Source: Nocardiopsis sp. N85
GTDB taxonomy: Bacteria > Actinomycetota > Actinomycetes > Streptosporangiales > Streptosporangiaceae
Direction: 5' to 3'
DNA: 64,000 bases
NCBI RefSeq assembly: GCF_028882275.1
Contig: NZ_JARBUT010000019.1
Span: 1-64,000, forward strand
In this document: positions 33,517 to 42,317 of the stretch, piece after piece
Position numbering within the stretch: the first letter of the stretch is position 1
Layout of the letters: every line of letters begins with the position of its first letter
Program-made: the position numbers and the translations under genes
Notes under the pieces: model-generated
Told to the model about the DNA's origin: nothing
The model's input: only the letters and a program-made list of their open reading frames with translations
Databases searched by the model: none

Positions 33517-34943
33517 GAGCCCTCCCCCAGGTGGGCGTCGGCGGTGGTGATCAGGTGACCGCGCAGCTCCGACAGCCCCAGTCGGCCCTCGCCGAAGCGG
33601 GCCAACTCCACCAGGGACGGCAGGACGGCCGGGTCGTGCAGCCCGATCGTGGGCACGGCGGGCGAGAGGCGGTGCGGGGCGGATGAGTCGGCGTCCCACA
33701 CCGGGGACAGGTGCACCATCGTCACCGACCGGTCCGGATCCACCCGGCGCCGCCACAGCGTGAGGGCGTCGGCGAGCAGGGGAGGGGTGTCGTCGTACCC
33801 GTCGGAGACCACCACCACCCGCGCGGGTCCGGTCTCCAGGGCGTCCAGGATCGGCTCGATGAGCGGGGTGGGTCCCAGCGGGCGCGCGGTGAGCGCGTCG
33901 GTGCGCCCCGAGACCCAGTGGGAGGAGGACTCGGGGGCCAGGGCGCGCACCAGGTGATGGCAGGCCAACGCCAGGGCCAGCGGACGATCGCGGCGGGCGC
34001 GCGAACCGGTGGAGGAATGGCTGTCGTCCAGGACGGCGGCGGTGCGGGGCCAGGTCCCCGCCAGGGGCCCGGCGGTGCGCAGCGCGGCCCGTTCCAGCGC
34101 CTGTTCCAGCTCGGCGCGGCGGGCCCGGCGTTCGGACGGGGACAGGGCGAGCACGTAGGAGCACAGCCGCAGGAGCGGGACCGAGGCCAGGTCGGCGAGC
34201 GGCGGGGCCAGACCGTGTCGGTGCGCGGTCCGGTCCAGCCGCAGGCGTTCGGCGCGGGTGGCGCGTGCGGCGATGCCCTCCAGGAAGACCGCCCTCGGCA
34301 CCCGGTGGTGGGCGGCGAAACCCTCGGCGACGCTGTAGGGCAGGTCGTACAGGTCCCGGGCCGCGTAGTGGGCGCGGCGGTGCGCCTCCAACAGGGAGGA
34401 GGCGTAGGGGCGGGCGCGCCGTGCGGCCGGGGCGGAGAACAGGAACCGGGCCACCTCGTCCGGCAGCGGCACCCGGGCGTGCCGGGCGGCGGCGCGCAAC
34501 CCGGCGCGGTACTTCAGGGCGTCCAGGTCCAAGGCGCGGCCGGCGATCCAGTCGCGCATCACCGCCCGGGTGCGACGGTTGTTGACCCGTTCGGCGGCAA
34601 GACGCGCGAACAGGCGGTACACGCGCTGCGGCGGCATCAGCGCCAACCGTCGCCGGATCAGGCCGTTCTCCCGCGCCCGCTCCTCGGGAGGGGCCTCGGA
34701 CCGGGGGCGCGACAGCAGGGTGTGGACGATCCGGGTCGCGTTGTGGTCGTTGACGTGCAGCGCGAGCATCAGCGCGTACAGGTCGGGGAGGGTGCCGTGC
34801 ACGTATTCGTGCAGGAAGTCCAGGGACAGGCGCTGGGCGTCGGCGTCGCCGTGGAACTCCCGCTGTCCGGTGGAGGAGATCGCCGCGCCGGCGAACAGCA
34901 ACAGGTCCTCGCAGGCCAGCAGGTCCGCGTAGGTGTCGGTCAT
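33513..34943 (-). CDS. Ro/TROVE-like helical-repeat protein with vWA domain
   Basis: The 476-residue protein starts at the minus-strand ATG 34941-34943. Residues 1 to about 285 are alpha-helical and Arg-rich, with LLSRPRSE and ALDLDALKYRAGLRAAARHA, suggestive of a HEAT-like Ro/TROVE domain that binds RNA in Ro60 proteins. The last third is von Willebrand A-like: VLDDSHSSTGS is a MIDAS-type Asp-x-Ser-x-Ser variant, then RVVVVSDGYDDTPPLL and SVTMVHLSPVWD. The stop overlaps the next gene. The pair could be an RNA-linked stress or conflict module, but that is inference. Confidence 0.65.
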   Translation of the reverse strand: MTDTYADLLACEDLLLFAGAAISSTGQREFHGDADAQRLSLDFLHEYVHGTLPDLYALMLALHVNDHNATRIVHTLLSRPRSEAPPEERARENGLIRRRLALMPPQRVYRLFARLAAERVNNRRTRAVMRDWIAGRALDLDALKYRAGLRAAARHARVPLPDEVARFLFSAPAARRARPYASSLLEAHRRAHYAARDLYDLPYSVAEGFAAHHRVPRAVFLEGIAARATRAERLRLDRTAHRHGLAPPLADLASVPLLRLCSYVLALSPSERRARRAELEQALERAALRTAGPLAGTWPRTAAVLDDSHSSTGSRARRDRPLALALACHHLVRALAPESSSHWVSGRTDALTARPLGPTPLIEPILDALETGPARVVVVSDGYDDTPPLLADALTLWRRRVDPDRSVTMVHLSPVWDADSSAPHRLSPAVPTIGLHDPAVLPSLVELARFGEGRLGLSELRGHLITTADAHLGEGS

Positions 34944-35268
34944 CGGGGCCCGTCCAGGGGAGGAGGTGGCGCGGGCCGGGGAGTGGAGGCGTGAACGGCG
35001 TGAATGATGCTTACAAGGCGGTTCTCGGAAGTCACGGTCGAAGTCCCACGGCCCGCCCGCCGACCCTAGCAAAACCGGCGGGCGGCTCGGAAGCGGTTCG
35101 TCCCACCGTCCCTCGGGCGGGGCGATCGGAGCGGACGCCGTCGGCGACGTCCGCACCCGCTTTTTCATTCTGTGCGCGCTCGGGTCGATTCGTTTGTTTT
35201 TCCAGAACCCGGATGGGCGGAAAAATCAATTCACCTCATCCTGCTTTATCCTGCTCTTGGAGGAGCGC
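34944..35268. other. Intergenic region upstream of the vWA gene and the candidate peptide
   Basis: 325 nt with no convincing gene. The half nearer 35268 is AT-richer (TTTTTCATTC, TTTGTTTTTCC) than its surroundings and probably contains the promoter of the rightward transcript. I see no clear operator or hairpin. Confidence 0.5.
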
Positions 35269-35358
35269 ATGACCGAACTGCGTGAGCGCCATGACCTGTC
35301 CGCCGCCGACCTCAACCTCGATCTGGGGCCGCTGGGCTCCCTGCCGCCTCGGGACTGA
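35269..35358 (+). CDS. Candidate 29-residue peptide with strong ribosome binding site
   Basis: ATG 35269 is preceded by GGAGGAG at optimal distance in an AT-rich leader, and the frame ends at TGA 35356-35358. The peptide has an acidic, Leu-rich N-terminal half (MTELRERHDLSAADL) and the ending GPLGSLPPRD. It has no Cys and no hydrophobic signal. It could be a leader peptide, a small regulator or a peptide precursor. No modification enzyme lies nearby. The signal strength of the start is the only evidence. Confidence 0.4.
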   Translation: MTELRERHDLSAADLNLDLGPLGSLPPRD

Positions 35359-35484
35359 GCCGGATCCCTCCGCTTACCGACCCGATTCACCATCGGGCGT
35401 CGGAGAACCCTTTTCACCCCCTGTGGGCGATAGCGTCATCGAGATGTCAAGGCACCGTTTCGGACAGTGGATGGGGGAGCGCCT

Positions 35485-36456
35485 TTGCCACGTCCGGTCC
35501 GCGCGCTCGGCCGCTCGGCGCTCGTTCTCACCCTGGCGGTCCTGCTGGTGACCGTGCCGGGGGCGACGATCCCGCTCCCCGACGACCCGGTCGCCGCCCA
35601 CCGGTCCACGGGGTGCGGACTGTCCCCGCCCCACGAACCGGGCGCCGCGGTGCGGTACTCGCTGACCAGCGGCGGATCGGAACGTTCCTACCTGCTCCAC
35701 CTGCCCCCGGGCTATACCGAACACCGTTCCTGGCCGGTGCTGCTGGCCTACCACGGACGCGGGGGCAGCGGCGAACGCATGGCCGAGTGGTCGGGGTTGA
35801 CCGGGCTGCCCGCCGTCGTCGTCCTGCCCGACGGCCTCATCGGTGACGACGACCGATCGGCATGGCAGGGAGCCCCCTACTCCCCACCCGGCGTCGACGA
35901 CGTGGCCTTCACCCGTGCGCTCCTCGACACGGTGGAGGCCGGACTCTGCGCGGACCGTACCCGGATCCACGCCGTCGGCATGTCCAACGGCGGCGGGTTC
36001 GCCGCGCTCCTGGCCTGCGCGATCCCCGACCGCGTCGCCGCGATCGCCACGGTGGCGGGCGCCTTCTACCCCCACGGCCTGGAGTGCGACCCGGCCCGGC
36101 CGGTTCCGATCGTGTCCTTCCACGGCACCGACGACGCCACCACCCCCTACACGGGCGACGTCGGGCGCGGCCTGCCCGACCTCGCCCGCTGGAACGCCGA
36201 CCGCGCCCTCGCCAACGGTTGCCGGTCCGGCCCGGAGACGACCCGGTCCGGTCTCGACGTCACGGTCCTGGAGTGGTCCGGATGCGATCAGGGCGCCCAC
36301 GTGCGTCACCTGGTGGTGGACGGCGGCGGGCACACCTGGCCGGGGGCCGACGTCTCCGGTGACAAGGGGCGCACCACCGACACCGTGGAGGCCCACCACG
36401 AGCTGTGGCGGTTCCTGTCCCGGCACCACCTTCCCCTGAACCGGACGGGGCCCTGA
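35485..36456 (+). CDS. Secreted esterase/PHB-depolymerase-like alpha/beta hydrolase
   Basis: TTG 35485 follows GGGGGAG by 6 nt and is the likeliest start (323 residues); GTG 35467 is the in-frame alternative. An Arg-containing signal peptide (RALGRSALVLTLAVLLVTV) leads an LpqC/esterase_PHB-type domain: WPVLLAYHGRGGSGERMAEW (oxyanion region), nucleophile GMSNGGGF, FHGTDDATTPYTG (acid loop) and GGGHTWPGA (catalytic His). Such enzymes cleave polyester or feruloyl/acetyl-ester bonds outside the cell. Four Cys suggest disulphides. Confidence 0.85.
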   Translation: MPRPVRALGRSALVLTLAVLLVTVPGATIPLPDDPVAAHRSTGCGLSPPHEPGAAVRYSLTSGGSERSYLLHLPPGYTEHRSWPVLLAYHGRGGSGERMAEWSGLTGLPAVVVLPDGLIGDDDRSAWQGAPYSPPGVDDVAFTRALLDTVEAGLCADRTRIHAVGMSNGGGFAALLACAIPDRVAAIATVAGAFYPHGLECDPARPVPIVSFHGTDDATTPYTGDVGRGLPDLARWNADRALANGCRSGPETTRSGLDVTVLEWSGCDQGAHVRHLVVDGGGHTWPGADVSGDKGRTTDTVEAHHELWRFLSRHHLPLNRTGP

Positions 36457-36520
36457 GAAGAACCGGCGGCCCGGCCGGGATCCTGTTATCTTCTCCTGGG
36501 CTTCGACCACGAGGGGGACG

Positions 36521-36988
36521 ATGAGCGGGGAACGGGTCACGGCGTGGCGCGAGGAGCTGGCGGCCGTCCACCGGCGGTTGCGGGACGCGATCGGCATCGC
36601 CCGCGCCGCCATCGACCGTGGCGAGGCCGACGCGAGCCCGTCCCGCGACCTGCTGCTCTACTGCCACGGTTTCTGCGAGGCGCTCACCGGCCATCACCGA
36701 GGTGAGGACGCCGCCCTCTTCCCGTTGCTGGTGGCGGCCGACCCGGCGCTGAAACCGGTGGTCGCCCGGTTGAAGCAGGACCACTCCATGCTCGATCACC
36801 TCATCGGCGCGTTGGAGAAGGCCCTGTCCCAGGGCGCCGGGTCCGAGGAACTGCACCGCCACCTCGATGGCATCGAGGCGATCATGGAGACCCATTTCGG
36901 ATACGAGGAGCGCAAGATCGGCCCCGCCCTGGACACCCTCGACAGCGGCGCCCTGGACCGCGTCGACCTGTTCGGCCCCATCGCGTGA
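36521..36988 (+). CDS. Hemerythrin-like HHE-domain protein
   Basis: A 155-residue all-helical protein with CHGFCEALTGHHRGEDAALFPLL, LKQDHSMLDHLIGALE and METHFGYEERKI, the His/Glu pattern of HHE cation-binding domains that bind a non-haem di-iron centre. These proteins bind oxygen or iron or act in stress sensing. It begins at ATG 36521 behind a GAGGGGG element, and lies 64 nt after the esterase on the same strand. Confidence 0.87.
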   Translation: MSGERVTAWREELAAVHRRLRDAIGIARAAIDRGEADASPSRDLLLYCHGFCEALTGHHRGEDAALFPLLVAADPALKPVVARLKQDHSMLDHLIGALEKALSQGAGSEELHRHLDGIEAIMETHFGYEERKIGPALDTLDSGALDRVDLFGPIA

Positions 36989-37365
36989 ACCGCCCGGACG
37001 CCGGGAGGATCGGCGGCGGCCCGACCGGCCCGACCGGTCCGTCCGCCGCTCCGAGGCGGGGGAGGCCGGGCGGGTGGGACGCGCGATCGGTTCCCGGTAC
37101 CGCGATCCGGACGGGTGACGCCCGTACCGACCCCGCCGGGGTCGTGGCGCGGACCGCCGGCCGGGCCCTCGGATTCCGTTCGCTCCGGCCGTAGCGGCGT
37201 TCGCCCGAGGGGAAAGGGGCGGACGAAAGGGACGATCGGGACGCCGATGTCGAGGGACCCGACGTCGTGGGACAAGGCCCGGTGTCGTAGCGTAGCCCTC
37301 ATGGGATCGCTCCCATGCCTTACGGTAACCCTTCGATACGTTCTGTCATCACAGGAGGAGCCCCG
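36989..37365. other. Intergenic promoter region of the GH3 glucosidase
   Basis: 377 nt without a credible gene. Overlapping frames on both strands are GC artefacts. The functional part is at the right: the CebR-like palindrome at 37302-37315 lies about 50 nt before the glucosidase start and its AGGAGGAG. Confidence 0.5.
37302..37315. promoter_or_regulatory. CebR-type operator before the GH3 gene
   Basis: TGGGATCGCTCCCA differs at one base from the CebR box of streptomycetes, TGGGAGCGCTCCCA. CebR is a LacI-family repressor released by cello-oligosaccharides that controls cellobiose uptake and beta-glucosidase genes. The palindrome sits in the promoter of a GH3 enzyme, which is the expected context. 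Confidence 0.75.
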
Positions 37366-39657
37366 GTGAACGCCCCTCACCCCTACCTCGACCCCTCACG
37401 GAGTGTCGCAGAACGGGTCGCCGACCTACTGGCCCGGATGACCCTGCCGGAGAAGGTCGGGCAGATGCTCCAACTGGACGCCCGAGGCGGGGTGCGCCCA
37501 CTGGTGGAGGACATGCACGTCGGTTCGCTGCTGCACACCTCGCCCGAGTCGGTCCTGGAGGCGGCCGCGCTCACCGAACGGACCCGGCTGCGCGTTCCCC
37601 TGCTCATCGCCGAGGACTGCATCCACGGACACTCCTTCTGGGAGGGCGCCACCATCTTCCCCACCCAGCTCGGGATGGCCGCCACCTGGGACCCCGACCT
37701 GCTCGAACGCGTCGCCCGCGCCACCGCCGTGGAGGCCGCCGCCACCGGGATCCACTGGACCTTCTCCCCCGTCCTGTGCATCACGCGCGACCTGCGCTGG
37801 GGGCGTGTCGGGGAGACCTTCGGCGAGGACCCCTTCCTCATCGGCGAGTACGCCTCCGCCATGGTGCGCGGCTACCAGGGCGCCGGCCTGGACGACCCCA
37901 CCGCGATCCTGGCCTGCGCCAAGCACTTCGCCGGCTACTCCGAGACCCAGGGCGGCCGCGACGCCAGCGAGGCCGACCTGTCCCGGCGCAAGCTCCGCTC
38001 CTGGTTCCTGCCCCCCTTCGAACGGGTCGCGCGCGAAGGGTGCCGCACCTTCATGCTCGGCTACCAGTCCATGGACGGGGTGCCGATCACGATCAACTCC
38101 TGGCTGCTCGACGAGGTGCTGCGCGGCGAGTGGGGCTACACCGGCACCCTGGTCACCGACTGGGACAACGTCGGCCGCATGGTGTGGGAACAGCGCATCC
38201 GGCCCGACCAGACGGCCGCCGCGGCCGCCGCCGTCCGGGCCGGCAACGACATGGTGATGGCCACCCCCGCCTTCTTCGAGGCCGCCCAGGAGGCCGTCGC
38301 CCTCGGGACGCTCACCGAGTCCGAGATCGACGCCGCCGTCGCCCGCGTCCTCACCCTCAAGTTCGAGCTGGGCCTGTTCGAGAACCCCCGCCACCCCGAC
38401 GCGGCCCGCCAACGCGCCGTCATCGGCTCCCGGGAGCACACCGAATTGAACCTGGAGGTGGCCCGGCGCTCCCTGGTCCTGCTCGCCAACGACGGCACCC
38501 TGCCGCTGACCGACGCCCGCGAGGCCGACGACACCGGTCGGGCCCGCGCCCGCGACGACGAGGCCGTGCGCATCATCGCGGTCGTCGGACCCAACGCCGA
38601 CGACCCCCACACCCAGCTCGGCGACTGGGCGGGCGCCTCCGGTCAGGTCGACTGGCTCCCCGACGGCCACCCCCGCGAGATGACCCGCACCGTCCTGGAC
38701 GGGCTGCGCGACCACGCCCCCGAGGGCTGGAAGGTCGTCCACGCCCGGGGCGCGGACATCTGCCACTGGGGTCCCGACCCGGCCGGGGACACCTTCCCCG
38801 ACGGCCAGCCCCGACCCTCGGTGGTCCACGCGGCCGAACCCGACGAGACGATGATCGCCGAGGCGGTCGCCGCCGCCGAGGCCGCCGACCACGTCGTCGC
38901 CGTCGTCGGCGACCGCATCGAACTGGTGGGGGAGGGACGCTCCACCGCCACCCTGGAACTCGTCGGCGCCCAGATCGCGCTGCTGGACGCGCTGGCCGCC
39001 ACCGGCACCCCGATGACGGTCGTGGTCATCTCCTCCAAGCCGCTGGTGCTGCCCGCGTCGGCGCTCGACGCGGCGGCCCTGGTGCACGCCGCCAACCCCG
39101 GCATGCAGGGCGGCCGGGCCGTCGCCGAGCTCCTGCTCGGGCTCATCGAGCCGTCCGGGCGGTTGCCGATCTCCTACGCCCGCCACGCCGGGCAGCAGCC
39201 GACCTACTACAACCAGGTGCGCGGCCAGCACGGCGACCGCTACGCGGACCTGACCCAGCGGCCCGCGTTCGTGTTCGGGGAGGGGTTGGGCTACACGACG
39301 GTCGCCTACTCGGACCTGACCGTGGAGCGGGGCGAGGTCGGCGCCGACGACGTCGTGCGCGCCGAGGTGACCGTCGCCAACACCGGTGACCGGCCCGCGC
39401 TGGAGACGGTGCAGGTCTACGTCTCCGACACCGTCACCTCGGTCACCTGGGCCGACCGGGAGCTCAAGGCCTACCGGCGGGTGGAGCTGGCCCCGGGGGA
39501 GAGCCGCCGGGTGACGGTGGAGGTGCCGGTGGCCGAGTGCGCCCTGGTGGACGCGGCCGGGGCGCGGCGGGTGGAGCCGGGCGACTTCGAGCTGCGGGTG
39601 GGCCCCTCCTCCCGCGAGGAGGACCTGCTGCGGGCGGCCTTCACCGTCCGCGCCTGA
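37366..39657 (+). CDS. Glycoside hydrolase family 3 beta-glucosidase/xylosidase
   Basis: GTG 37366 follows AGGAGGAG by about 5 nt, giving 763 residues without a signal peptide (cytoplasmic). Order of domains: GH3 N-terminal barrel with LLIAEDCIHGHSF, RWGRVGETFGEDP, CAKHFAGYS (KHF motif) and the nucleophile Asp265 in LVTDWDN; the GH3 C-terminal sandwich with VVGPNADDP and ANPGMQGGRAVAELLLG; then a fibronectin-III-like domain from about residue 650. The preceding CebR box suggests it cleaves cellobiose or cello-oligosaccharides taken up by an importer encoded elsewhere. Confidence 0.92.
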   Translation: MNAPHPYLDPSRSVAERVADLLARMTLPEKVGQMLQLDARGGVRPLVEDMHVGSLLHTSPESVLEAAALTERTRLRVPLLIAEDCIHGHSFWEGATIFPTQLGMAATWDPDLLERVARATAVEAAATGIHWTFSPVLCITRDLRWGRVGETFGEDPFLIGEYASAMVRGYQGAGLDDPTAILACAKHFAGYSETQGGRDASEADLSRRKLRSWFLPPFERVAREGCRTFMLGYQSMDGVPITINSWLLDEVLRGEWGYTGTLVTDWDNVGRMVWEQRIRPDQTAAAAAAVRAGNDMVMATPAFFEAAQEAVALGTLTESEIDAAVARVLTLKFELGLFENPRHPDAARQRAVIGSREHTELNLEVARRSLVLLANDGTLPLTDAREADDTGRARARDDEAVRIIAVVGPNADDPHTQLGDWAGASGQVDWLPDGHPREMTRTVLDGLRDHAPEGWKVVHARGADICHWGPDPAGDTFPDGQPRPSVVHAAEPDETMIAEAVAAAEAADHVVAVVGDRIELVGEGRSTATLELVGAQIALLDALAATGTPMTVVVISSKPLVLPASALDAAALVHAANPGMQGGRAVAELLLGLIEPSGRLPISYARHAGQQPTYYNQVRGQHGDRYADLTQRPAFVFGEGLGYTTVAYSDLTVERGEVGADDVVRAEVTVANTGDRPALETVQVYVSDTVTSVTWADRELKAYRRVELAPGESRRVTVEVPVAECALVDAAGARRVEPGDFELRVGPSSREEDLLRAAFTVRA

Positions 39658-39665
39658 TCGCCGGT

Positions 39666-39687
39666 GGGGCGGGGGAGACCCCGCCCC
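39666..39687 (+). terminator. Terminator hairpin after the GH3 gene
   Basis: GGGGCGGGG (39666-39674) pairs with CCCCGCCCC (39679-39687) across GAGA, 8 nt after the glucosidase stop. The gene on the other side is on the opposite strand, so it may serve both directions. Confidence 0.7.
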
Positions 39688-39697
39688 AGCGCGTCGA

Positions 39698-39904
39698 TCA
39701 CTCGGAGGGTTCGGGCATGGCCGGGCATTCGATGGTCGGGTTCACCCCCATGTAGTTCAACGGTCCGACGAAGACGGTCCCGAGGGTGTAGCCGATATTG
39801 GAACACGACGTGTTGTCGCTGAACAGTCCGCGCTGGAACACGGCCACCACGCCGATCACCAGCCATAGAACGACGAGGGTCGAGAGAACGATCTTCACGC
39901 GCAT
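39698..39904 (-). CDS. Small membrane protein of unknown function
   Basis: The minus-strand ATG 39902-39904 has GGAG about 7 nt upstream, giving 68 residues; the upstream in-frame extension lacks support. One N-terminal transmembrane helix (IVLSTLVVLWLVIGVVAVF) is followed by an outward part with two cysteines (TSCSN and IECPA). No known family is recognised. Confidence 0.65.
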   Translation of the reverse strand: MRVKIVLSTLVVLWLVIGVVAVFQRGLFSDNTSCSNIGYTLGTVFVGPLNYMGVNPTIECPAMPEPSE

Positions 39905-39990
39905 CTTCCGTCTCCAGAGGGGTCGGGGGCGGCCCACGGTGTTCTGACCGACCTTTACCCCTGAGACTGGCACGTTTCACCCGATAAGGG

Positions 39991-40509
39991 TCACGGCCAC
40001 ACGTCGAATCGCCAACGAGTGGGGGCCGGGCCGTCCTCCCCGGTGGGGAACGCGAACACCGTGGAGGGCACCACCGTGTACACGAGGTACGGGGGCGGAC
40101 CGGCCGTCGGAGCGCCCTCGGCGCCGATCAACCCCCCTTCACCCGGCTCGGGCGCCCACCCGTACCGTTCGGCGTAGGCCGCCGCCACCCAGGTGAGGCG
40201 ATCGCGGTCACCGACCCGCTCGGCGACCCCCTCCACCACGGCGTCCATCCCCTCCACGGCGAACGCCAGGCTCACCTGCGGGGAGCCGGCCAGCAACCGG
40301 GACTTGGCGGTGCCCTCACCGGAGGCGAGGAACGGCTGACCGCCCACCCACACCGCCAGCACCGGACGGGTGTGCGGGGTCCCGTCGGGACGCGACACCG
40401 TCAACCAGGCCGTCCCCGTGCCCCGGGTCAACCGCGCCAGCGTCTCCCCCCACTCACCGGGCTCCTGCGAGGTCAACGATCGGGCCTGCGGGTTCGGAAA
40501 AGTGGACAT
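39991..40509 (-). CDS. Pyridoxamine 5'-phosphate oxidase-fold (flavin-binding split barrel) protein
   Basis: The start at minus-strand ATG 40507-40509 follows GGGGGAG. The 172-residue protein has the split-barrel pattern TGTAWLTVSRPDGTPHTRPVLAVWV, LASGEGTAKSRLLAGSPQVSLAF and the C-terminal PSTVFAFPTG, RWRFDV, typical of PPOX-class F420- or FMN-binding oxidoreductases. It could act on a small molecule using F420 or FMN. It is unlikely to be PdxH itself, because the substrate loop is different. The gene is downstream of the MFS pump gene, 57 nt away and in the same direction. Confidence 0.83.
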   Translation of the reverse strand: MSTFPNPQARSLTSQEPGEWGETLARLTRGTGTAWLTVSRPDGTPHTRPVLAVWVGGQPFLASGEGTAKSRLLAGSPQVSLAFAVEGMDAVVEGVAERVGDRDRLTWVAAAYAERYGWAPEPGEGGLIGAEGAPTAGPPPYLVYTVVPSTVFAFPTGEDGPAPTRWRFDVWP

Positions 40510-40566
40510 GCGCTCCCCCCGGGTCGCCTTACGTGAACCGCCCAGATTAACGTTCCGTGCCGACAT

Positions 40567-41886
40567 TCACACGGTCGCGGCGCGGGCGCGCCTCGCGGGC
40601 ACCGCCGCCAACGCGAACACCGCGGCCGCGCCGACGGCGGCGGTGAGCATGACCGCGGTCATGCCCGACAGGGTCACCGACCCGCCCAGGCCGGCCAGGG
40701 CCGCCACCGCGGACCCGATACCGAACTGAAGGGTGCCCAGCAGCGCGGAGCCGCTCCCGGCCGTGCGCGAGGGCTGCCCGGCCAACGCCAGCGCCGTCGC
40801 GTTCGGGGAGACCAGCCCGGTGAACAGCATCATCACGAACAGGGCGACGGTCACCGAGAGCAGGGAGGCCGAACCGGAGACGTCCAGGACGCCCAGCGCC
40901 ACCACCGAGGCGATCGACCCGGCCAGGCCCAGGATCAGCCGACGGTGGATCTCCACCCTCCTGATGAGCATGGCGTTGATCTGGTTGCCCACGATCATGC
41001 CGAGCGTGGTCACCGCGAACACCAGGGCGAACTGGCGGGCGTCGGCCCCCAGCTCGTTGCGGGACACGAACGAGAACGCCGAGATGTAGGTGAAGCTCAT
41101 CCCGAAGCTCAGCGCGAGCGTCATGGTCGGCACGATGAACCGGACATCGCGCAGCAGGGCTCCGAACACCCGTAGCTGACCGCGCGGGTCCACCGCCGTG
41201 CGCCGCTCCACCGGCAGGCTCTCGGGCAGCGCCCACCACACCAGGGCGGTGGTGAGCAGCCCGGCCGCGCCCAGCACGCCGAACAGCAGCGGCCAGGGGC
41301 CGATGACCAGCAGCTGCCCGCCCAGGATCGGGCCCAGCATCGGGGCCAGGCCCGACAACAGCACCAGCCGGGAGAAGAACGTGGCGGCGGCGTCACCGTC
41401 GAACACGTCGCGCACGATCGCCCGGGACACGACCAGCCCGGCCGCGGCCGACAGGCCCTGGACGAACCGGAGAACGGTGAAGACCTCCACGTTGGGGGCG
41501 AACGCGATGGCACCGGTGGAGAGGGTGAACACGATGGTGCCCACCAGCAGCGGACCGCGCCGCCCCCACCGGTCGCTGAGCGGGCCCACCACCAGCTGGC
41601 CCAGCGCCATGCCGGCCATGACCGAGGTCAGGGTCAGCTTGACGGCGGACTCGCTAGTGCCGAGGTCGGCGGCGATCTCCGGGAGCGCCGGCAGGTACAG
41701 GTCGGTGGCCAGGGGGCCGATGGCCGACAGCGCGCCCAGCACCACGATGAGCAGCAGCGCGCGGGCACGGCCGGGACCGGCCGCAGGGGGCGTCGACCGC
41801 CGCGGGGGCGCCGGGACGGAAGGGATCGTCGGGAGTGTCGGGGTCGCCGCGTGGCGGCGATCGGGGCGCACGGAGGCAAGGGTCAC
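40567..41886 (-). CDS. Bcr/CflA-family drug-resistance MFS transporter
   Basis: The preferred start is GTG 41884-41886, with GGAGA 8 nt upstream, for a 439-residue protein. After a 40-residue Pro/Arg-rich tail it has 12 hydrophobic helices with DHA1/Bcr signatures: DLYLPALPEIAADLG, GPLSDRWGRRGPLL (motif A), FVQGLSAAAGLVVSRAIVRDVFDG and GPILGGQLL. It would export drugs or small molecules by proton antiport. The longer open frame upstream (to about 42327) has no support. The helix topology is intact. Confidence 0.9.
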   Translation of the reverse strand: MTLASVRPDRRHAATPTLPTIPSVPAPPRRSTPPAAGPGRARALLLIVVLGALSAIGPLATDLYLPALPEIAADLGTSESAVKLTLTSVMAGMALGQLVVGPLSDRWGRRGPLLVGTIVFTLSTGAIAFAPNVEVFTVLRFVQGLSAAAGLVVSRAIVRDVFDGDAAATFFSRLVLLSGLAPMLGPILGGQLLVIGPWPLLFGVLGAAGLLTTALVWWALPESLPVERRTAVDPRGQLRVFGALLRDVRFIVPTMTLALSFGMSFTYISAFSFVSRNELGADARQFALVFAVTTLGMIVGNQINAMLIRRVEIHRRLILGLAGSIASVVALGVLDVSGSASLLSVTVALFVMMLFTGLVSPNATALALAGQPSRTAGSGSALLGTLQFGIGSAVAALAGLGGSVTLSGMTAVMLTAAVGAAAVFALAAVPARRARAATV

Positions 41887-42317
41887 CGGAGAATCTCCAT
41901 TACCGGAAGAAAAAGGGATGTTCTGAGGTGCGCGGAACGCACTGTGCGCATGGCCGCCGTGAGCCGCCTTCGGGCGGGGCGCCGTGAATGACCCGGAAGG
42001 GCCGCACTCCCGCCTCCAACACGTGATCGGGGGAGGGCAATCCCCGCTCGACCCGGAAAATCCCGTGATCCGGATTACGGTGCCGGGATCCCCTGTGGGA
42101 CGGGCGATCCGGGTCGGAGTGACGACGCCCATGGGGGGAAACGGCGCGTTCGGGCGCCGGCCTGGGGTACACGCGGCGCCGAGCCGACACCATGCCAGGT
42201 CATGGGGCCGGTAACACGACCGGATGTCGCACGAAACGGTCTTTTCACCGCTGCACGTCTTGTCCGCCGGGCGACGCCCCGGTAGGAAGCAGGGGACGCC
42301 CCCCAGGAAGGACCCCC
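41887..42317. other. Divergent intergenic region between the MFS pump and the M14 gene
   Basis: 431 nt serving as the promoter region for two divergent genes. Nothing in it resembles a gene on either strand. No clear operator or riboswitch was recognised. Confidence 0.5.
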
